Assembly: GCA_934463035.1 (NCBI GenBank)
Contig: CAKSIG010000003.1
Span: 232,691 to 296,690 of the forward strand
Reading direction: 5' to 3'
DNA from: an uncultured Eubacteriales bacterium
GTDB lineage: Bacteria > Bacillota > Clostridia > Oscillospirales > Acutalibacteraceae
DNA: 64,000 bases
Numbering within the stretch: the stretch's first letter is position 1; each line of letters begins with the position of its first letter. The notes below the pieces were generated by a model. The model did no database searches. It was not told the DNA's origin and was given only the letters and a program-made list of their open reading frames with translations. Shown piece after piece: positions 40,676-50,291 of this stretch. Made by a program: the position numbers and the translations under genes.

Positions 40676-41982
40676 TGTTAGAAAAAGTAAAAAAAGCAAT
40701 CGAGCAATACGGTATGCTTAGAAACGCTGACGAGGTGACGGTTGCGCTTTCCGGCGGCGCCGATTCTATGGCTCTGCTTAACGCAATGCTTGCTCTCGGC
40801 GGCTGTTACGGCATTAAGGTAAAGGCGGCGCATCTCAACCATATGATACGCGGAGACGAAGCAGAACGTGACGAAAAGTTTGTCCGTGAATACTGTGCCG
40901 AGAGGAATATAGAGCTGATTTGCGAACGCGCCGATGTGCCGTCGTATGCCCGTGAAAACAAGCTAAGTACCGAACTTGCGGCACGGCAGTTGAGGTATGA
41001 ATTTTTTAAAAGAATATCCGCCGGCACGGTGGCTACTGCCCATACCGCAAGCGATAATCTTGAAACCGTGATTTTTAACCTCACGCGCGGTACGGCAATT
41101 AACGGTCTGTGCGGTATACCGCCTAAACGCGATATATTTATACGGCCTTTAATACTCTGCACAAGGCAGGATATTGAGGACTATTGCGATAAAAATAAAA
41201 TTCCGTATATTACAGACAGTACAAATCTGTCCGACGATTATGCGCGAAATAAAATCCGTCATAATGTAATACCTGTGCTTAAAGAAATTAACCCGTCGGT
41301 TGAGCGTGCTGTTTCGCGTACTTGCCTGTATCTAAGCGAAGACAGGGCATATATTGATAAAACTGTTGATAGTATTTGTAATCAGTGCTTGACCGACGAA
41401 AATAAGTTGTCTTTAAAACCTTTTTCGGGATTGCCTGACGCTGTTGCAAAAAGGGTTGTTTCCGAGTATTTGCACGGAGTTGCAGGCTGCGCGGAAATCG
41501 GTTCAGAGCATATTTCGGCGGCTTTAAAGGTGTGCAGAACGGGCGGCAAAGTAAGCCTGCCTAACCGAATAACCGTATGCGCCGAAAACGGCGAACTTAC
41601 CGTCTGTGAAGACGGAAAAAAACGACAATCCGCTGATATAAGGGTTCAAATCGCAGAAACGGTTAATGATTTGTTTACAAACGGCGAAAAAATTAATAAT
41701 TTGTTATTAAAAAATTCGCTTGACTGTGATAAAATAGTGGGAAGATTAGTAGTAAGAACACGTGAAGCGGGGGACAGGATACGTATTGTAAACCGCGGCG
41801 TTACAAAAACGCTTAAAAAGCTGTATAACGAATACGGTATCCCTGTCAGCGAACGTCAGACTTTGCCTGTTATAGCTGATGACAGCGGTGTGGTTTGGAT
41901 ATATAATATAGGCGTTTCACAAAGATGCGCTGTAACAAAAGATACAAAGCGTGTTTATAAAATAGAAGTTGAAAAACAATAA
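40675..41982 (+). CDS. tilS: tRNA(Ile)-lysidine synthetase
   Basis: This 435-residue N-type ATP pyrophosphatase has the PP-loop VALSGGADSMALL, AAHLNHMIRG, TAHTASDNLET and ITDSTNLSDDYARNKIRH. C-terminal TilS domains follow (KLYNEYGIPVSERQTLPVI). It converts C34 of the CAU-anticodon tRNA-Ile to lysidine with ATP and lysine. The start overlaps the dnaB stop. The order dnaB, tilS, hpt, ftsH is a conserved Firmicutes cluster in its tilS-hpt-ftsH part. Confidence 0.95.
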   Translation: MLEKVKKAIEQYGMLRNADEVTVALSGGADSMALLNAMLALGGCYGIKVKAAHLNHMIRGDEAERDEKFVREYCAERNIELICERADVPSYARENKLSTELAARQLRYEFFKRISAGTVATAHTASDNLETVIFNLTRGTAINGLCGIPPKRDIFIRPLILCTRQDIEDYCDKNKIPYITDSTNLSDDYARNKIRHNVIPVLKEINPSVERAVSRTCLYLSEDRAYIDKTVDSICNQCLTDENKLSLKPFSGLPDAVAKRVVSEYLHGVAGCAEIGSEHISAALKVCRTGGKVSLPNRITVCAENGELTVCEDGKKRQSADIRVQIAETVNDLFTNGEKINNLLLKNSLDCDKIVGRLVVRTREAGDRIRIVNRGVTKTLKKLYNEYGIPVSERQTLPVIADDSGVVWIYNIGVSQRCAVTKDTKRVYKIEVEKQ

Positions 41983-42013
41983 CAAATATTTTTATAAGGA
42001 TAAAATTAAGGGG

Positions 42014-42568
42014 ATGTTTAATTTGTCAATGAGCGGCGATGTTTCAAATGTGCTTGTGACCGAGGAGGAAATACGTGAAATATGTTCCAGACTCGGCAAA
42101 CAAATTTCAGAGGATTACAGCGGTAAAAAACTCTTGCTTGTCAGCGTTCTTAAAGGCGCCGTCGTGTTTATGGCGGATCTTATGCGTGAGATAACCTGCG
42201 ACTGTGAGATTGATTTTATGGCTGTTTCGTCATACAGCGGCGCAAAAACAACGGGCGTTGTAAAGTTCAAAAAAGATTTGGACGTCAACCCCGACGGATG
42301 CGATATACTCTTAGTAGAGGATATTCTTGATTCAGGAATTACGCTCGCATATCTTAAAAAGGTCCTTATGGATCGTAATGCGGCAAGTATAAAAGTATGC
42401 GCGTTCCTTGATAAACCGGCTAACCGTCAGGCGGACATTTCCGCTGATTATGTCGGCAAGGTTATACCCGATGAGTTTGTAATTGGCTACGGCCTTGATT
42501 ATAATGAAAAATACAGAAATTTACCCTATGTCGGCGTTTTAGACCCAAAGGTCTACTCCGATAAATAG
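42014..42568 (+). CDS. hpt: Hypoxanthine phosphoribosyltransferase
   Basis: This purine-salvage enzyme of about 184 residues has the PRPP-binding motif ILLVEDILDSGITL, the flexible-loop region AVSSYSGAKTTG, and the end FVIGYGLDYNEKYRNLPYVG. It makes IMP and GMP from hypoxanthine and guanine. The exact start is uncertain: the ATG at 42014, a TTG at 42023 (AAGGGG 9 bp before it) and the ATG at 42029 are all possible, and family members usually begin close to the last. It lies between tilS and ftsH, as in many Firmicutes. Confidence 0.93.
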   Translation: MFNLSMSGDVSNVLVTEEEIREICSRLGKQISEDYSGKKLLLVSVLKGAVVFMADLMREITCDCEIDFMAVSSYSGAKTTGVVKFKKDLDVNPDGCDILLVEDILDSGITLAYLKKVLMDRNAASIKVCAFLDKPANRQADISADYVGKVIPDEFVIGYGLDYNEKYRNLPYVGVLDPKVYSDK

Positions 42569-42584
42569 GAAAGGAGCATTTTGA

Positions 42585-44426
42585 TTGAATAAAAATTTAA
42601 GAAATGTGCTTTTGTATATAGGAATTCCGATAGTGCTTATAATTTCAATTATGTCGGTTTCCTATCTTTCAAAAAACACAGCGGAAACAAAGTATTATCA
42701 GATAGTTAATATGATAAAGGACAATGAAATATCCGAATATCAGCTTAACTTATACAGCGGAGATCTTACGTATACAAAACGCTCTGACGGTAAAACATAT
42801 CATTATACCGTTGCCGATGCTTCAATTTTCTATAACGATGTCAATTCGTCCGTTATGGCTATAAACGAGCAGAATAAGGGTACAGATAAAGTAATCAAGT
42901 ACGATTATAAGAGCGGCGGTCAGGCGTCTTGGATAATGAGTATGTTGCCGACCGTTATAATACTCGTGGTAATGATACTTTTCTGGGTATTTATGATGCG
43001 CCGTATGAACGCCTCTATGGGCGGCGACAAAACAATGGGATTTGGCAAGGCTAAGGTCAAGAAAGCCGATTCCAAAAAGAAGACCACGTTTGCCGATGTT
43101 GCGGGTGCCGATGAAGAAAAGGAAGAAATGGCGGAAATCGTTGATTTCTTAAAGGACCCCAAAAAGTTCAACGACCTCGGCGCAAGAATACCCAAGGGAG
43201 TGTTGCTTGTCGGCCCTCCCGGAACGGGTAAAACATTGCTCGCGCGTGCCGTTGCGGGTGAGGCAGGTGTTCCTTTCTTCTCAATTTCAGGTTCTGACTT
43301 TGTTGAAATGTTTGTCGGCGTAGGTGCTTCGCGTGTGCGTGACCTTTTCGGCGAAGCGAAAAAAGAAGCGCCCGCGATAATCTTTATTGATGAGATCGAT
43401 GCTGTCGGACGCCAGCGCGGTGCCGGTCTCGGCGGCGGCCACGATGAACGCGAGCAGACGCTTAACCAGCTTCTTGTTGAAATGGACGGATTCGGCGCAA
43501 ATGAAGGCGTAATCGTTATGGCGGCTACTAACCGCCCCGATATACTCGATAAGGCGCTCTTACGTCCCGGACGTTTTGACCGCCAGATTACCGTAAACTA
43601 TCCCGATGTAAAGGGCAGGGAAGAAATATTAAAGGTTCATTCGCGCGGCAAGCCGTTGGGACCGGACGTTAACCTTGCAACTATCGCTAAGTCGACTTCG
43701 GGCTTCACGGGAGCAGACCTTGAAAATCTGCTTAACGAGTCCGCTCTCCTTGCGGTTCGCCACGGTAAAAAAGCCATAACACAGGAAGAAATTGAAGAAG
43801 CAACCATAAAGGTTGTAATGGGTACCGAGAAAAAGTCGCACATTGTTAAGGATAAGGACAAAATGGTTACCGCGTATCACGAGGCGGGTCACGCAGTTGT
43901 TTCCTACTTCTTGCCGACTCAGGATCCCGTTCACCAAATTTCAATTATTCAAAGAGGTATGGCGGCAGGATATACAATGTATTTGCCGACGGAAGAAAAA
44001 GGCCATACTTCAAGAAATCAGCTTCTTGAACAGATTTGCTCATTGCTCGGCGGCCGTGCCGCTGAACAGCTCACACAGGACGATGTTTGCACGGGCGCGT
44101 CTAATGATATTGAGCGCGCCACCGACCTTGCAAGAAAAATGGTTACTAAGTTCGGTATGAGTGATAAACTTGGTCTCGTAACTTACGGTCACGATAATAA
44201 TGAGGTGTTCTTGGGCAGGGATTTCTCCTCAACGCCGAATTATTCTGAAAAGACCGCGTCTACAATTGACGAAGAAATTGAAAACGTTGTTATGACGCAG
44301 TATAAACGTGCGCTTGAACTGTTAAAGGGCGCAATGCCGAAGCTCCATGTTGTTGCTAAGGAACTTTTTGAAAAAGAGAAGATTTCGGGCGATGATTTCA
44401 GAGCAATAATGGAAAACAACGAATAA
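42585..44426 (+). CDS. ftsH: ATP-dependent membrane zinc protease FtsH
   Basis: This 613-residue protein has two membrane segments (about 7-27 and 112-135) around an outer domain. The AAA module has GPPGTGKT, IIFIDEIDAVG and the SRH region RPGRFDRQ. The M41 protease part has the zinc motif HEAGHAVVS. FtsH degrades misfolded membrane proteins and regulatory proteins. Translation starts at a TTG at 42585 with AAAGGAG about 8 bp before it. A terminator follows. Confidence 0.96.
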   Translation: MNKNLRNVLLYIGIPIVLIISIMSVSYLSKNTAETKYYQIVNMIKDNEISEYQLNLYSGDLTYTKRSDGKTYHYTVADASIFYNDVNSSVMAINEQNKGTDKVIKYDYKSGGQASWIMSMLPTVIILVVMILFWVFMMRRMNASMGGDKTMGFGKAKVKKADSKKKTTFADVAGADEEKEEMAEIVDFLKDPKKFNDLGARIPKGVLLVGPPGTGKTLLARAVAGEAGVPFFSISGSDFVEMFVGVGASRVRDLFGEAKKEAPAIIFIDEIDAVGRQRGAGLGGGHDEREQTLNQLLVEMDGFGANEGVIVMAATNRPDILDKALLRPGRFDRQITVNYPDVKGREEILKVHSRGKPLGPDVNLATIAKSTSGFTGADLENLLNESALLAVRHGKKAITQEEIEEATIKVVMGTEKKSHIVKDKDKMVTAYHEAGHAVVSYFLPTQDPVHQISIIQRGMAAGYTMYLPTEEKGHTSRNQLLEQICSLLGGRAAEQLTQDDVCTGASNDIERATDLARKMVTKFGMSDKLGLVTYGHDNNEVFLGRDFSSTPNYSEKTASTIDEEIENVVMTQYKRALELLKGAMPKLHVVAKELFEKEKISGDDFRAIMENNE

Positions 44427-44433
44427 CCGAAAT

Positions 44434-44470
44434 TACCGACAGTATATTACTTGCTGTCGGTGATTTTTTA
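44434..44470 (+). terminator. Terminator after ftsH
   Basis: ACCGACAG / CTGTCGGT forms an 8-bp stem with an 11-base loop, followed by six T. Confidence 0.88.
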
Positions 44471-44493
44471 TTAATTTTTTTACAAATAGTTAT

Positions 44494-44522
44494 TTACATA
44501 ACGCGGACAAAGTGATATTATA
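44494..44522 (+). promoter_or_regulatory. Promoter of the PFOR gene
   Basis: TTTACA (44494-44499), a 17-bp spacer, and TATTAT (44517-44522). A small hairpin (TATGAGA / TCTCATA, 44530-44548) lies at the start of the leader and may stabilise the mRNA. Confidence 0.65.
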
Positions 44523-44597
44523 TATAGGTATGAGACTGTCTCTCATAACGGGGGTACATAAAATTCTCATTAAATTATTTTACAGGAGGAATTTTCA

Positions 44598-47500
44598 ATG
44601 GCCAGAAAATTCAAGACCATGGACGGTAATAACGCCGCGGCTCATGTTGCGTATGCGTTTACCGAGGTAGCAGGTATCTACCCGATCACACCGTCGAGTC
44701 CTATGGCTGATTACGTTGATCAGTGGTCTGCACAGGGACTTAAAAACATTTTCGGAACCACAGTTAAGGTTTCCGAAATGCAGTCGGAAGCCGGCGCTGC
44801 CGGTACGGTACACGGCTCTTTGGCAGCCGGTGCGCTTACCACAACTTTCACTGCTTCACAGGGACTTTTACTTATGATCCCGAATATGTATAAGATTGCG
44901 GGCGAACTGCTTCCGTGCGTGTTCCACGTATCGGCTCGCTGTGTTGCTTCGCATGCGCTTAACATTTTCGGCGACCATTCAGACGTTTATGCTTGCCGTC
45001 AAACAGGCTTTGCTATGCTTGCCGAAACAAATCCGCAGGAAGTTATGGATCTCGGCGCTGTCGCACATCTTGCGGCTATCAAAGGCAGAGTTCCGTTTAT
45101 TAACTTCTTTGACGGTTTCCGTACTTCACACGAAATTCAGAAAATTCAGGTTTGGGATTACGAAGACCTTAAAGAAATGTGCGATATGGACGCAGTTAAT
45201 GCTTTCCGTAAACGCGCTCTTAATCCTGAACATCCCGTTATGCGCGGTTCTCACGAAAACGGAGATATTTTCTTCCAGAACCGTGAGGCTTGCAACAAGT
45301 ATTATGACGCTGTTCCGTCAATTGTTGAAGAATATATGGACAAGGTCAATGCTAAACTCGGCACTGACTACAAGCTCTTCAACTACTACGGTGCACCTGA
45401 TGCCGAGCGCGTTATCGTAGCTATGGGTTCAATCTGCGACGTTGCGGAAGAAGTTATTGACTACCTCACCGCTAAGGGCGAAAAGGTTGGTCTTGTAAAG
45501 GTACGTCTTTACCGTCCTTTCTCAGCTGAAAAGCTGGTTGAGGCTATTCCTGATACCGTTAAGAAGATTGCTGTTCTTGACAGAACCAAGGAACCCGGCG
45601 CTCTGGGTGAGCCGCTTTATCTTGATGTTGTTGCCGCTCTTGCCGCAACAGGCAGAAAGATCGACACCGTTATCGGCGGTCGTTACGGTTTAGGTTCAAA
45701 GGACACACCTCCTTCAAGCGTATTCGCTGTATATAAGGAACTTACAAAGGACACTCCTAAGCATCAGTTCACACTCGGTATCAACGATGATGTAACCAAT
45801 CTTTCACTTCCTGAGGAAGTATCGCCCAACACAGCCGCAGAAGGCACTATTGAGTGTAAGTTCTGGGGTCTCGGCGGCGACGGTACCGTTGGCGCTAACA
45901 AGGACTCTATAAAGATTATCGGCGACCATACCGACAAGTATGTTCAGGCATATTTCCAGTATGACTCAAAGAAAACAGGCGGTATAACCATTTCGCATTT
46001 ACGTTTCGGTGACAAGCCTATTAAGAGCCCTTACTATATCAATAAGGCTGACTTTGTTGCCTGCCATAACCCGTCTTATGTAACTAAGGGTTACAAAATG
46101 GTCAACGATGTTAAGCCTGGCGGCGTATTCCTTATCAACTGCCAGTGGGATCTTGATGAACTCAATCATCATATGCCTGCCGAAGCTAAACGTTATATCG
46201 CAAAGAACAACATTCAGCTTTATACCGTTAATGCTATTGACATTGCCGCTAAGATAGGTCTCGGCAAGCGTACCAACACCGTTTTGCAGTCCGCTTTCTT
46301 CTCACTTTCCAAGGTTCTTCCCGAGGCTGAGGCTATCGGCTATATGAAGGAAAAAGCCCAGAAGTTTATGAAGAAGGGCAAAGAGATAGTTGAAATGAAC
46401 GAAAAGGCTATCGACGCAGGCGCTACGGCTTACGTTAAAATTGACGTTCCTGCCGATTGGGCAGACGCAGTAGATAACAATACTGCCGTTAAAGAAGAAG
46501 GACCTGCTAAACTTGTTAAGATGGTTGACAATATTATGAAACCCGTAGGTCTTATGGACGGTGACGCACTTCCTGTTTCCGCCTTCGTTGACCACGCAGA
46601 CGGTACGTTTGAGCAGGGTGCTTCCGCTTATGAGAAACGCGGCGTTGCCGTTATGGTTCCTGAGTGGAATCCTGACACCTGCGCTAAGTGTAACAAGTGC
46701 GCGTTTGTATGTCCGCACGCTACCATTCGTCCGTTCGTTCTTAATGCTGACGAGGTTGCTGCTGCTCCTGCTGATATGAAGAAGGCTCCGAAGCCTTTCC
46801 TCAAAACAGATTACACCTACACTTTGGCTGTTTCTCCGCTTGACTGTATGGGTTGCGGCGTCTGCATAGGCGTTTGTCCGACCAATTCACTCAAAATGGT
46901 TTCACAGGAATCTCAGCTTAAAGAACAGGAAACATTTGATTACTGCGTAGCTAAGGTTGCCGAGAAGAAAGATGTTGCTACCGACGCTAACGTAATAACC
47001 TCACAGTTCAAGAAACCGCTTCTTGAATTCTCAGGCTCTTGTGCAGGCTGTGCAGAAACATCTTATGCACGTCTTATAACTCAGCTCTTCGGTGACAGAA
47101 TGTATATTTCAAACGCCACAGGCTGTTCTTCGATTTGGGGCGGTCCTGCCGCTACATCGCCGTACACCACCAATGCCGAGGGTCACGGACCCGCTTGGGC
47201 TAACTCGCTCTTTGAGGATAACGCTGAACACGGCTACGGTATGTATCTCGGTCAGAAAGCAATTCGCGACCGCTTGATAGACGATGTTAAGGCTATTGTT
47301 GCTTCCGACAAAGCAAGCGCCGACGTTAAGAACGCAGGCGAGAAGTATCTTGAAACTCTTAACGATTCTTCTGCAAATGCCGACGCTTCCAAGGCTCTTG
47401 TTGCCGCTATTAAGGCAGCGGGCGCTGATTGCGAGCTTTGCAAGGACGTAGTTGAAAACAGCGAATTCCTTAACAAGAAGTCAGTTTGGATATTCGGCGG

Positions 47501-48134
47501 CGACGGTTGGGCTTACGACATCGGCTTCGGCGGTGTTGACCACGTTCTCGCACAGGGCAACAATGTAAACATTATGGTATTTGATACCGAGGTTTACTCA
47601 AACACAGGCGGACAGGCTTCAAAGGCTTCTAATATCGGTCAGGTTGCTCAGTTCGCGGCGGCCGGTAAGGCTATCGCTAAGAAGAGCCTTGCTGAGATTG
47701 CAATGTCCTACGGATATATTTACGTAGCTCAGATAGCTATGGGCGCTGATATGAATCAGACCCTTAAAGCTATTAAAGAGGCTGAGGCTTATGACGGTCC
47801 TTCACTCATAATCGGTTATGCTCCTTGTGAGATGCACTCGATTAAGGGCGGTATGGTTAATTGCCAGAAGGAAATGAAGAAGGCTGTTGATTGCGGATAT
47901 TGGGATATGTTCCGTTATAACCCCGCACTTAAAGCCGAGGGTAAGAATCCGTTTACGGTTGACAGCAAGCCTGCTACTGCCGATTATAAAGAGTTCATAA
48001 TGGGTGAGGCTCGTTACTCATCGCTTACACGTTCGTTCCCCGAGCGTGCTGAGGTACTCTTTGATAAAGCGGCTGAAACCGCTAAGGCTCGCCGTGCCCA
48101 TCTTGAAAAGCTCGTTGAGCTTTACGGCAAATAA
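44598..48134 (+). CDS. nifJ: Pyruvate:ferredoxin oxidoreductase
   Basis: This 1178-residue single-chain PFOR begins with the pyruvate/TPP domain I (GIYPITPSSPMADYVDQW). It has a 2x[4Fe-4S] ferredoxin domain near residues 690-770 (CAKCNKCAFVCP, CMGCGVCIGVCP), the proximal cluster Cys pair in SGSCAGCAETSY, and the TPP motif FGGDGWAYDIGFGG. It oxidises pyruvate to acetyl-CoA and CO2 and reduces ferredoxin, which can feed the hydrogenase at the left of the window. AGGAGG precedes the ATG. A single-gene unit with its own promoter and terminator; its codon use suggests high expression. Confidence 0.97.
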   Translation: MARKFKTMDGNNAAAHVAYAFTEVAGIYPITPSSPMADYVDQWSAQGLKNIFGTTVKVSEMQSEAGAAGTVHGSLAAGALTTTFTASQGLLLMIPNMYKIAGELLPCVFHVSARCVASHALNIFGDHSDVYACRQTGFAMLAETNPQEVMDLGAVAHLAAIKGRVPFINFFDGFRTSHEIQKIQVWDYEDLKEMCDMDAVNAFRKRALNPEHPVMRGSHENGDIFFQNREACNKYYDAVPSIVEEYMDKVNAKLGTDYKLFNYYGAPDAERVIVAMGSICDVAEEVIDYLTAKGEKVGLVKVRLYRPFSAEKLVEAIPDTVKKIAVLDRTKEPGALGEPLYLDVVAALAATGRKIDTVIGGRYGLGSKDTPPSSVFAVYKELTKDTPKHQFTLGINDDVTNLSLPEEVSPNTAAEGTIECKFWGLGGDGTVGANKDSIKIIGDHTDKYVQAYFQYDSKKTGGITISHLRFGDKPIKSPYYINKADFVACHNPSYVTKGYKMVNDVKPGGVFLINCQWDLDELNHHMPAEAKRYIAKNNIQLYTVNAIDIAAKIGLGKRTNTVLQSAFFSLSKVLPEAEAIGYMKEKAQKFMKKGKEIVEMNEKAIDAGATAYVKIDVPADWADAVDNNTAVKEEGPAKLVKMVDNIMKPVGLMDGDALPVSAFVDHADGTFEQGASAYEKRGVAVMVPEWNPDTCAKCNKCAFVCPHATIRPFVLNADEVAAAPADMKKAPKPFLKTDYTYTLAVSPLDCMGCGVCIGVCPTNSLKMVSQESQLKEQETFDYCVAKVAEKKDVATDANVITSQFKKPLLEFSGSCAGCAETSYARLITQLFGDRMYISNATGCSSIWGGPAATSPYTTNAEGHGPAWANSLFEDNAEHGYGMYLGQKAIRDRLIDDVKAIVASDKASADVKNAGEKYLETLNDSSANADASKALVAAIKAAGADCELCKDVVENSEFLNKKSVWIFGGDGWAYDIGFGGVDHVLAQGNNVNIMVFDTEVYSNTGGQASKASNIGQVAQFAAAGKAIAKKSLAEIAMSYGYIYVAQIAMGADMNQTLKAIKEAEAYDGPSLIIGYAPCEMHSIKGGMVNCQKEMKKAVDCGYWDMFRYNPALKAEGKNPFTVDSKPATADYKEFIMGEARYSSLTRSFPERAEVLFDKAAETAKARRAHLEKLVELYGK

Positions 48135-48158
48135 TTTTAAGGAATTACCTTAGATATG

Positions 48159-48190
48159 AAAAGACCGAATGCATTGCATTCGGTCTTTTT
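48159..48190. terminator. Bidirectional terminator after PFOR
   Basis: AAAGACCGAATGC / GCATTCGGTCTTT is a perfect 13-bp stem with T on one side and A on the other, between convergent genes. Confidence 0.92.
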
Positions 48191-48208
48191 GGCATAGTAA
48201 ATTCAGTT

Positions 48209-48739
48209 TTAGTTTTTGAACATCTGAGAAATTTTGGGATGAAGTTTTATCATATAAAATTCCGCAAGACGTGAAATGGCAAAATCGTAAATTATAAAGG
48301 TTAAGTTTCCAATACCCAAAAAGATATAAGCGCCGTATTTGCCGAGTTCATTGAAATCTTCTGTGCTTATTCCGAAAAGATTTGAGAAAATTAAATAAAC
48401 TATAATTATTGCGGTGTTGAAAGCAACGATTTTAAGTATACATTCCAAAGCCTGTTTGCCGATTTTTTCTATTATTGCCTTTAAGATCGGGTAATAGCCC
48501 AAAAAACATATATACATTAATTTGCTTTCGTTTTCGGCTGTCAGAAATACTATCACAGATGAGGCGATGAAAGCGCAAAAAGCCCATTTTTCGCCTAATT
48601 CTATGACAAGAATCATCATCATAAGTCCCGATACCGCGGGAATTGCGTATGTAAGATACGGAAAATATGAAAACAGCATAAATACAGCCGCAAGGGCCGC
48701 AATTATGCCGCAAAATGTAATTTTAAATGTCTGTCTCAA
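48209..48739 (-). CDS. Unrecognised integral membrane protein
   Basis: This 176-179-residue protein has about five or six hydrophobic segments, including CGIIAALAAVFMLFSYF, GLMMMILVIELG and KIVAFNTAIIIVYLIF. It ends in a short polar tail. The overall look is like ECF-type transporter S components or DUF2232-like proteins, but no defining motif is visible, so no function is given. A TTG at 48739 has AGGTGAT 6 bp before it and is preferred over a GTG at 48748. A partial stem (AGGCGG...CCGCTTGCCT) separates it from the J-domain gene. Confidence 0.65.
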   Translation of the reverse strand: MRQTFKITFCGIIAALAAVFMLFSYFPYLTYAIPAVSGLMMMILVIELGEKWAFCAFIASSVIVFLTAENESKLMYICFLGYYPILKAIIEKIGKQALECILKIVAFNTAIIIVYLIFSNLFGISTEDFNELGKYGAYIFLGIGNLTFIIYDFAISRLAEFYMIKLHPKISQMFKN

Positions 48740-48777
48740 TTCTATCACCTAGGCGGGTTCTGTTTACTACCGCTTGC

Positions 48778-49386
48778 CTAACAGCAGGGGATTAAATCGC
48801 CGCCCATACATTCACAACAGCAATCGGCGCAAAGCAGGCTTGAACATACGTCACAGGCGCCGCATGAGCTGCCGCCGTCGTAGCTTCTGTAAGGGTTGTA
48901 TTGACGTTGTGACTGACGCTGTGCGTGATTGAGAGCGTTCCTGTATTCGGGATTGGCAGGGTTCATACGGCACGCTGTCGCAAAACTTGTATATGCCTGG
49001 TCAAACCAACCTCTGCGGTAAAGAACCGTGCCGTTCAAAAAATACCATTCGGCATCTCGCGATTGCGGCGGAACACCGTCAAGCACCTCCTGAGCCTGTT
49101 CAAGACGTCCCTGATTTATAAGATTGCGTACATCAGGGAACGAGGAAGATGCATTTGTATTGTATGCCGAACCGCCTGTGCTTTGATGACGGCTGCTTTT
49201 GCGCTGAGCCATAATGGTATCGTATGCCTCATTAATCTCTTTCATTTTTTCATCGGCAAGATCGGAGAGAGGATTATCGGTATAATTGTCGGGGTGGTAT
49301 TTTCGCGCAAGCTCACGGTAGGCGTTTTTAATATCTTCATCAGACGCGTTTTTGCTTACGCCGAGTACGGCATACGGATCGTTCAT
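48778..49386 (-). CDS. J-domain protein with Cys-rich tail
   Basis: This 202-residue protein has an N-terminal DnaJ domain (NDPYAVLGVSKNASDEDIKNAYRE, then the HPD motif in KYHPDN), a polar linker, and a TPR-like middle (residues about 95-150). Its last 30 residues contain ten Cys, including CGACDVC and CADCCCEC. It is not a full DnaJ: it has no G/F-rich or canonical zinc-finger domain. J proteins recruit DnaK to clients; the Cys tail may bind metal. It overlaps the DUF5685 gene by ATGA, so the two probably work together. Confidence 0.88.
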   Translation of the reverse strand: MNDPYAVLGVSKNASDEDIKNAYRELARKYHPDNYTDNPLSDLADEKMKEINEAYDTIMAQRKSSRHQSTGGSAYNTNASSSFPDVRNLINQGRLEQAQEVLDGVPPQSRDAEWYFLNGTVLYRRGWFDQAYTSFATACRMNPANPEYRNALNHAQRQSQRQYNPYRSYDGGSSCGACDVCSSLLCADCCCECMGGDLIPCC

Positions 49387-50225
49387 TTGTTTAACTCCTT
49401 TTTAAATGTATCCTCCAAACCGAGATATATTATATTCCCGAGAATTGGTTTGTATTTTTTAATATCTAACAATTCAAACGCTTTCGCGGCCTCATTAGCA
49501 CAAATATACAACTGCCCAACGGTTCTTTCGCGTGCGTATTCGCGGGGCGAACCGACACAGTCATATTTTAATACATTATATGAATTGCTTTTAATATCCT
49601 TTTCAAGGTCGCAAGCGGCGTCTAAAATATAAATATATCTTCCGAGACAGTAACCCAGTCGGTTTAAGACGCGCTTTTGCGAAGCATTGCCACTGCACAG
49701 CGCAAGAATTTCCGATAGTGCCGCCGCAGTGGGGTCCGCCGCCTCGTCAATAGAACGGCAGGCATTTCTTTCAAGTATCCGCTGTTTTTCTATAAAACTG
49801 CCGACAATATTTTCAATTGCAGGGTATTGCTTCGCGGCTTTTTTACGAGCGCCTGAAAATATCGGTAAAAGTAAAGTTTTTAAAAGTTTTTTTATCCCGC
49901 GTTCGTCATAAATATCGTCTTTCAGCTTGTAATACAGCATTATCATCGCCGCGGCAGACGGCATATCAAGTTCGGAATCGTTTTTGCAATAGTTACATTT
50001 TTTCAGCGGATTGAAAGCGCATCTCTTGCGTTCAATCATATCGCAGGAATCTTTAAGGGACATATTAAGCAGGGCAAGGAATGTAAAATCATAACTTAAA
50101 GTCATTCTTGAAAGAATTCCGTACTTTCTTCCGAGCTTGCGGCAGAGAGTACAGTATACCGCTTTATACATCTCATAGTCTTTGATTTTGAGTTCCGGCT
50201 TATCTACCCTTATATAACCAAACAA
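49383..50225 (-). CDS. DUF5685 family protein
   Basis: This 280-residue protein starts MFGYIRVDKPELKIKDYEMYKAVYCTLCRKLG (shown here only to locate the Cys pair), the N-terminal hallmark of DUF5685. It has a CTLC motif and a second Cys group, CAFNPLKKCNYC, which together suggest a metal or cluster site. The rest is helical, with an isoprenoid-synthase-like look (YKLKDDIYDERG) but no proven activity. It starts at a TTG at 50225 with GGGGTGG upstream. The J-domain gene overlaps its end. Function unknown. Confidence 0.82.
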   Translation of the reverse strand: MFGYIRVDKPELKIKDYEMYKAVYCTLCRKLGRKYGILSRMTLSYDFTFLALLNMSLKDSCDMIERKRCAFNPLKKCNYCKNDSELDMPSAAAMIMLYYKLKDDIYDERGIKKLLKTLLLPIFSGARKKAAKQYPAIENIVGSFIEKQRILERNACRSIDEAADPTAAALSEILALCSGNASQKRVLNRLGYCLGRYIYILDAACDLEKDIKSNSYNVLKYDCVGSPREYARERTVGQLYICANEAAKAFELLDIKKYKPILGNIIYLGLEDTFKKELNK

Positions 50226-50291
50226 AAATCAATCCACCCCAAAATATATTTTATACGCATAATTGCGCACATTGATGAATAATGTGTAAAT

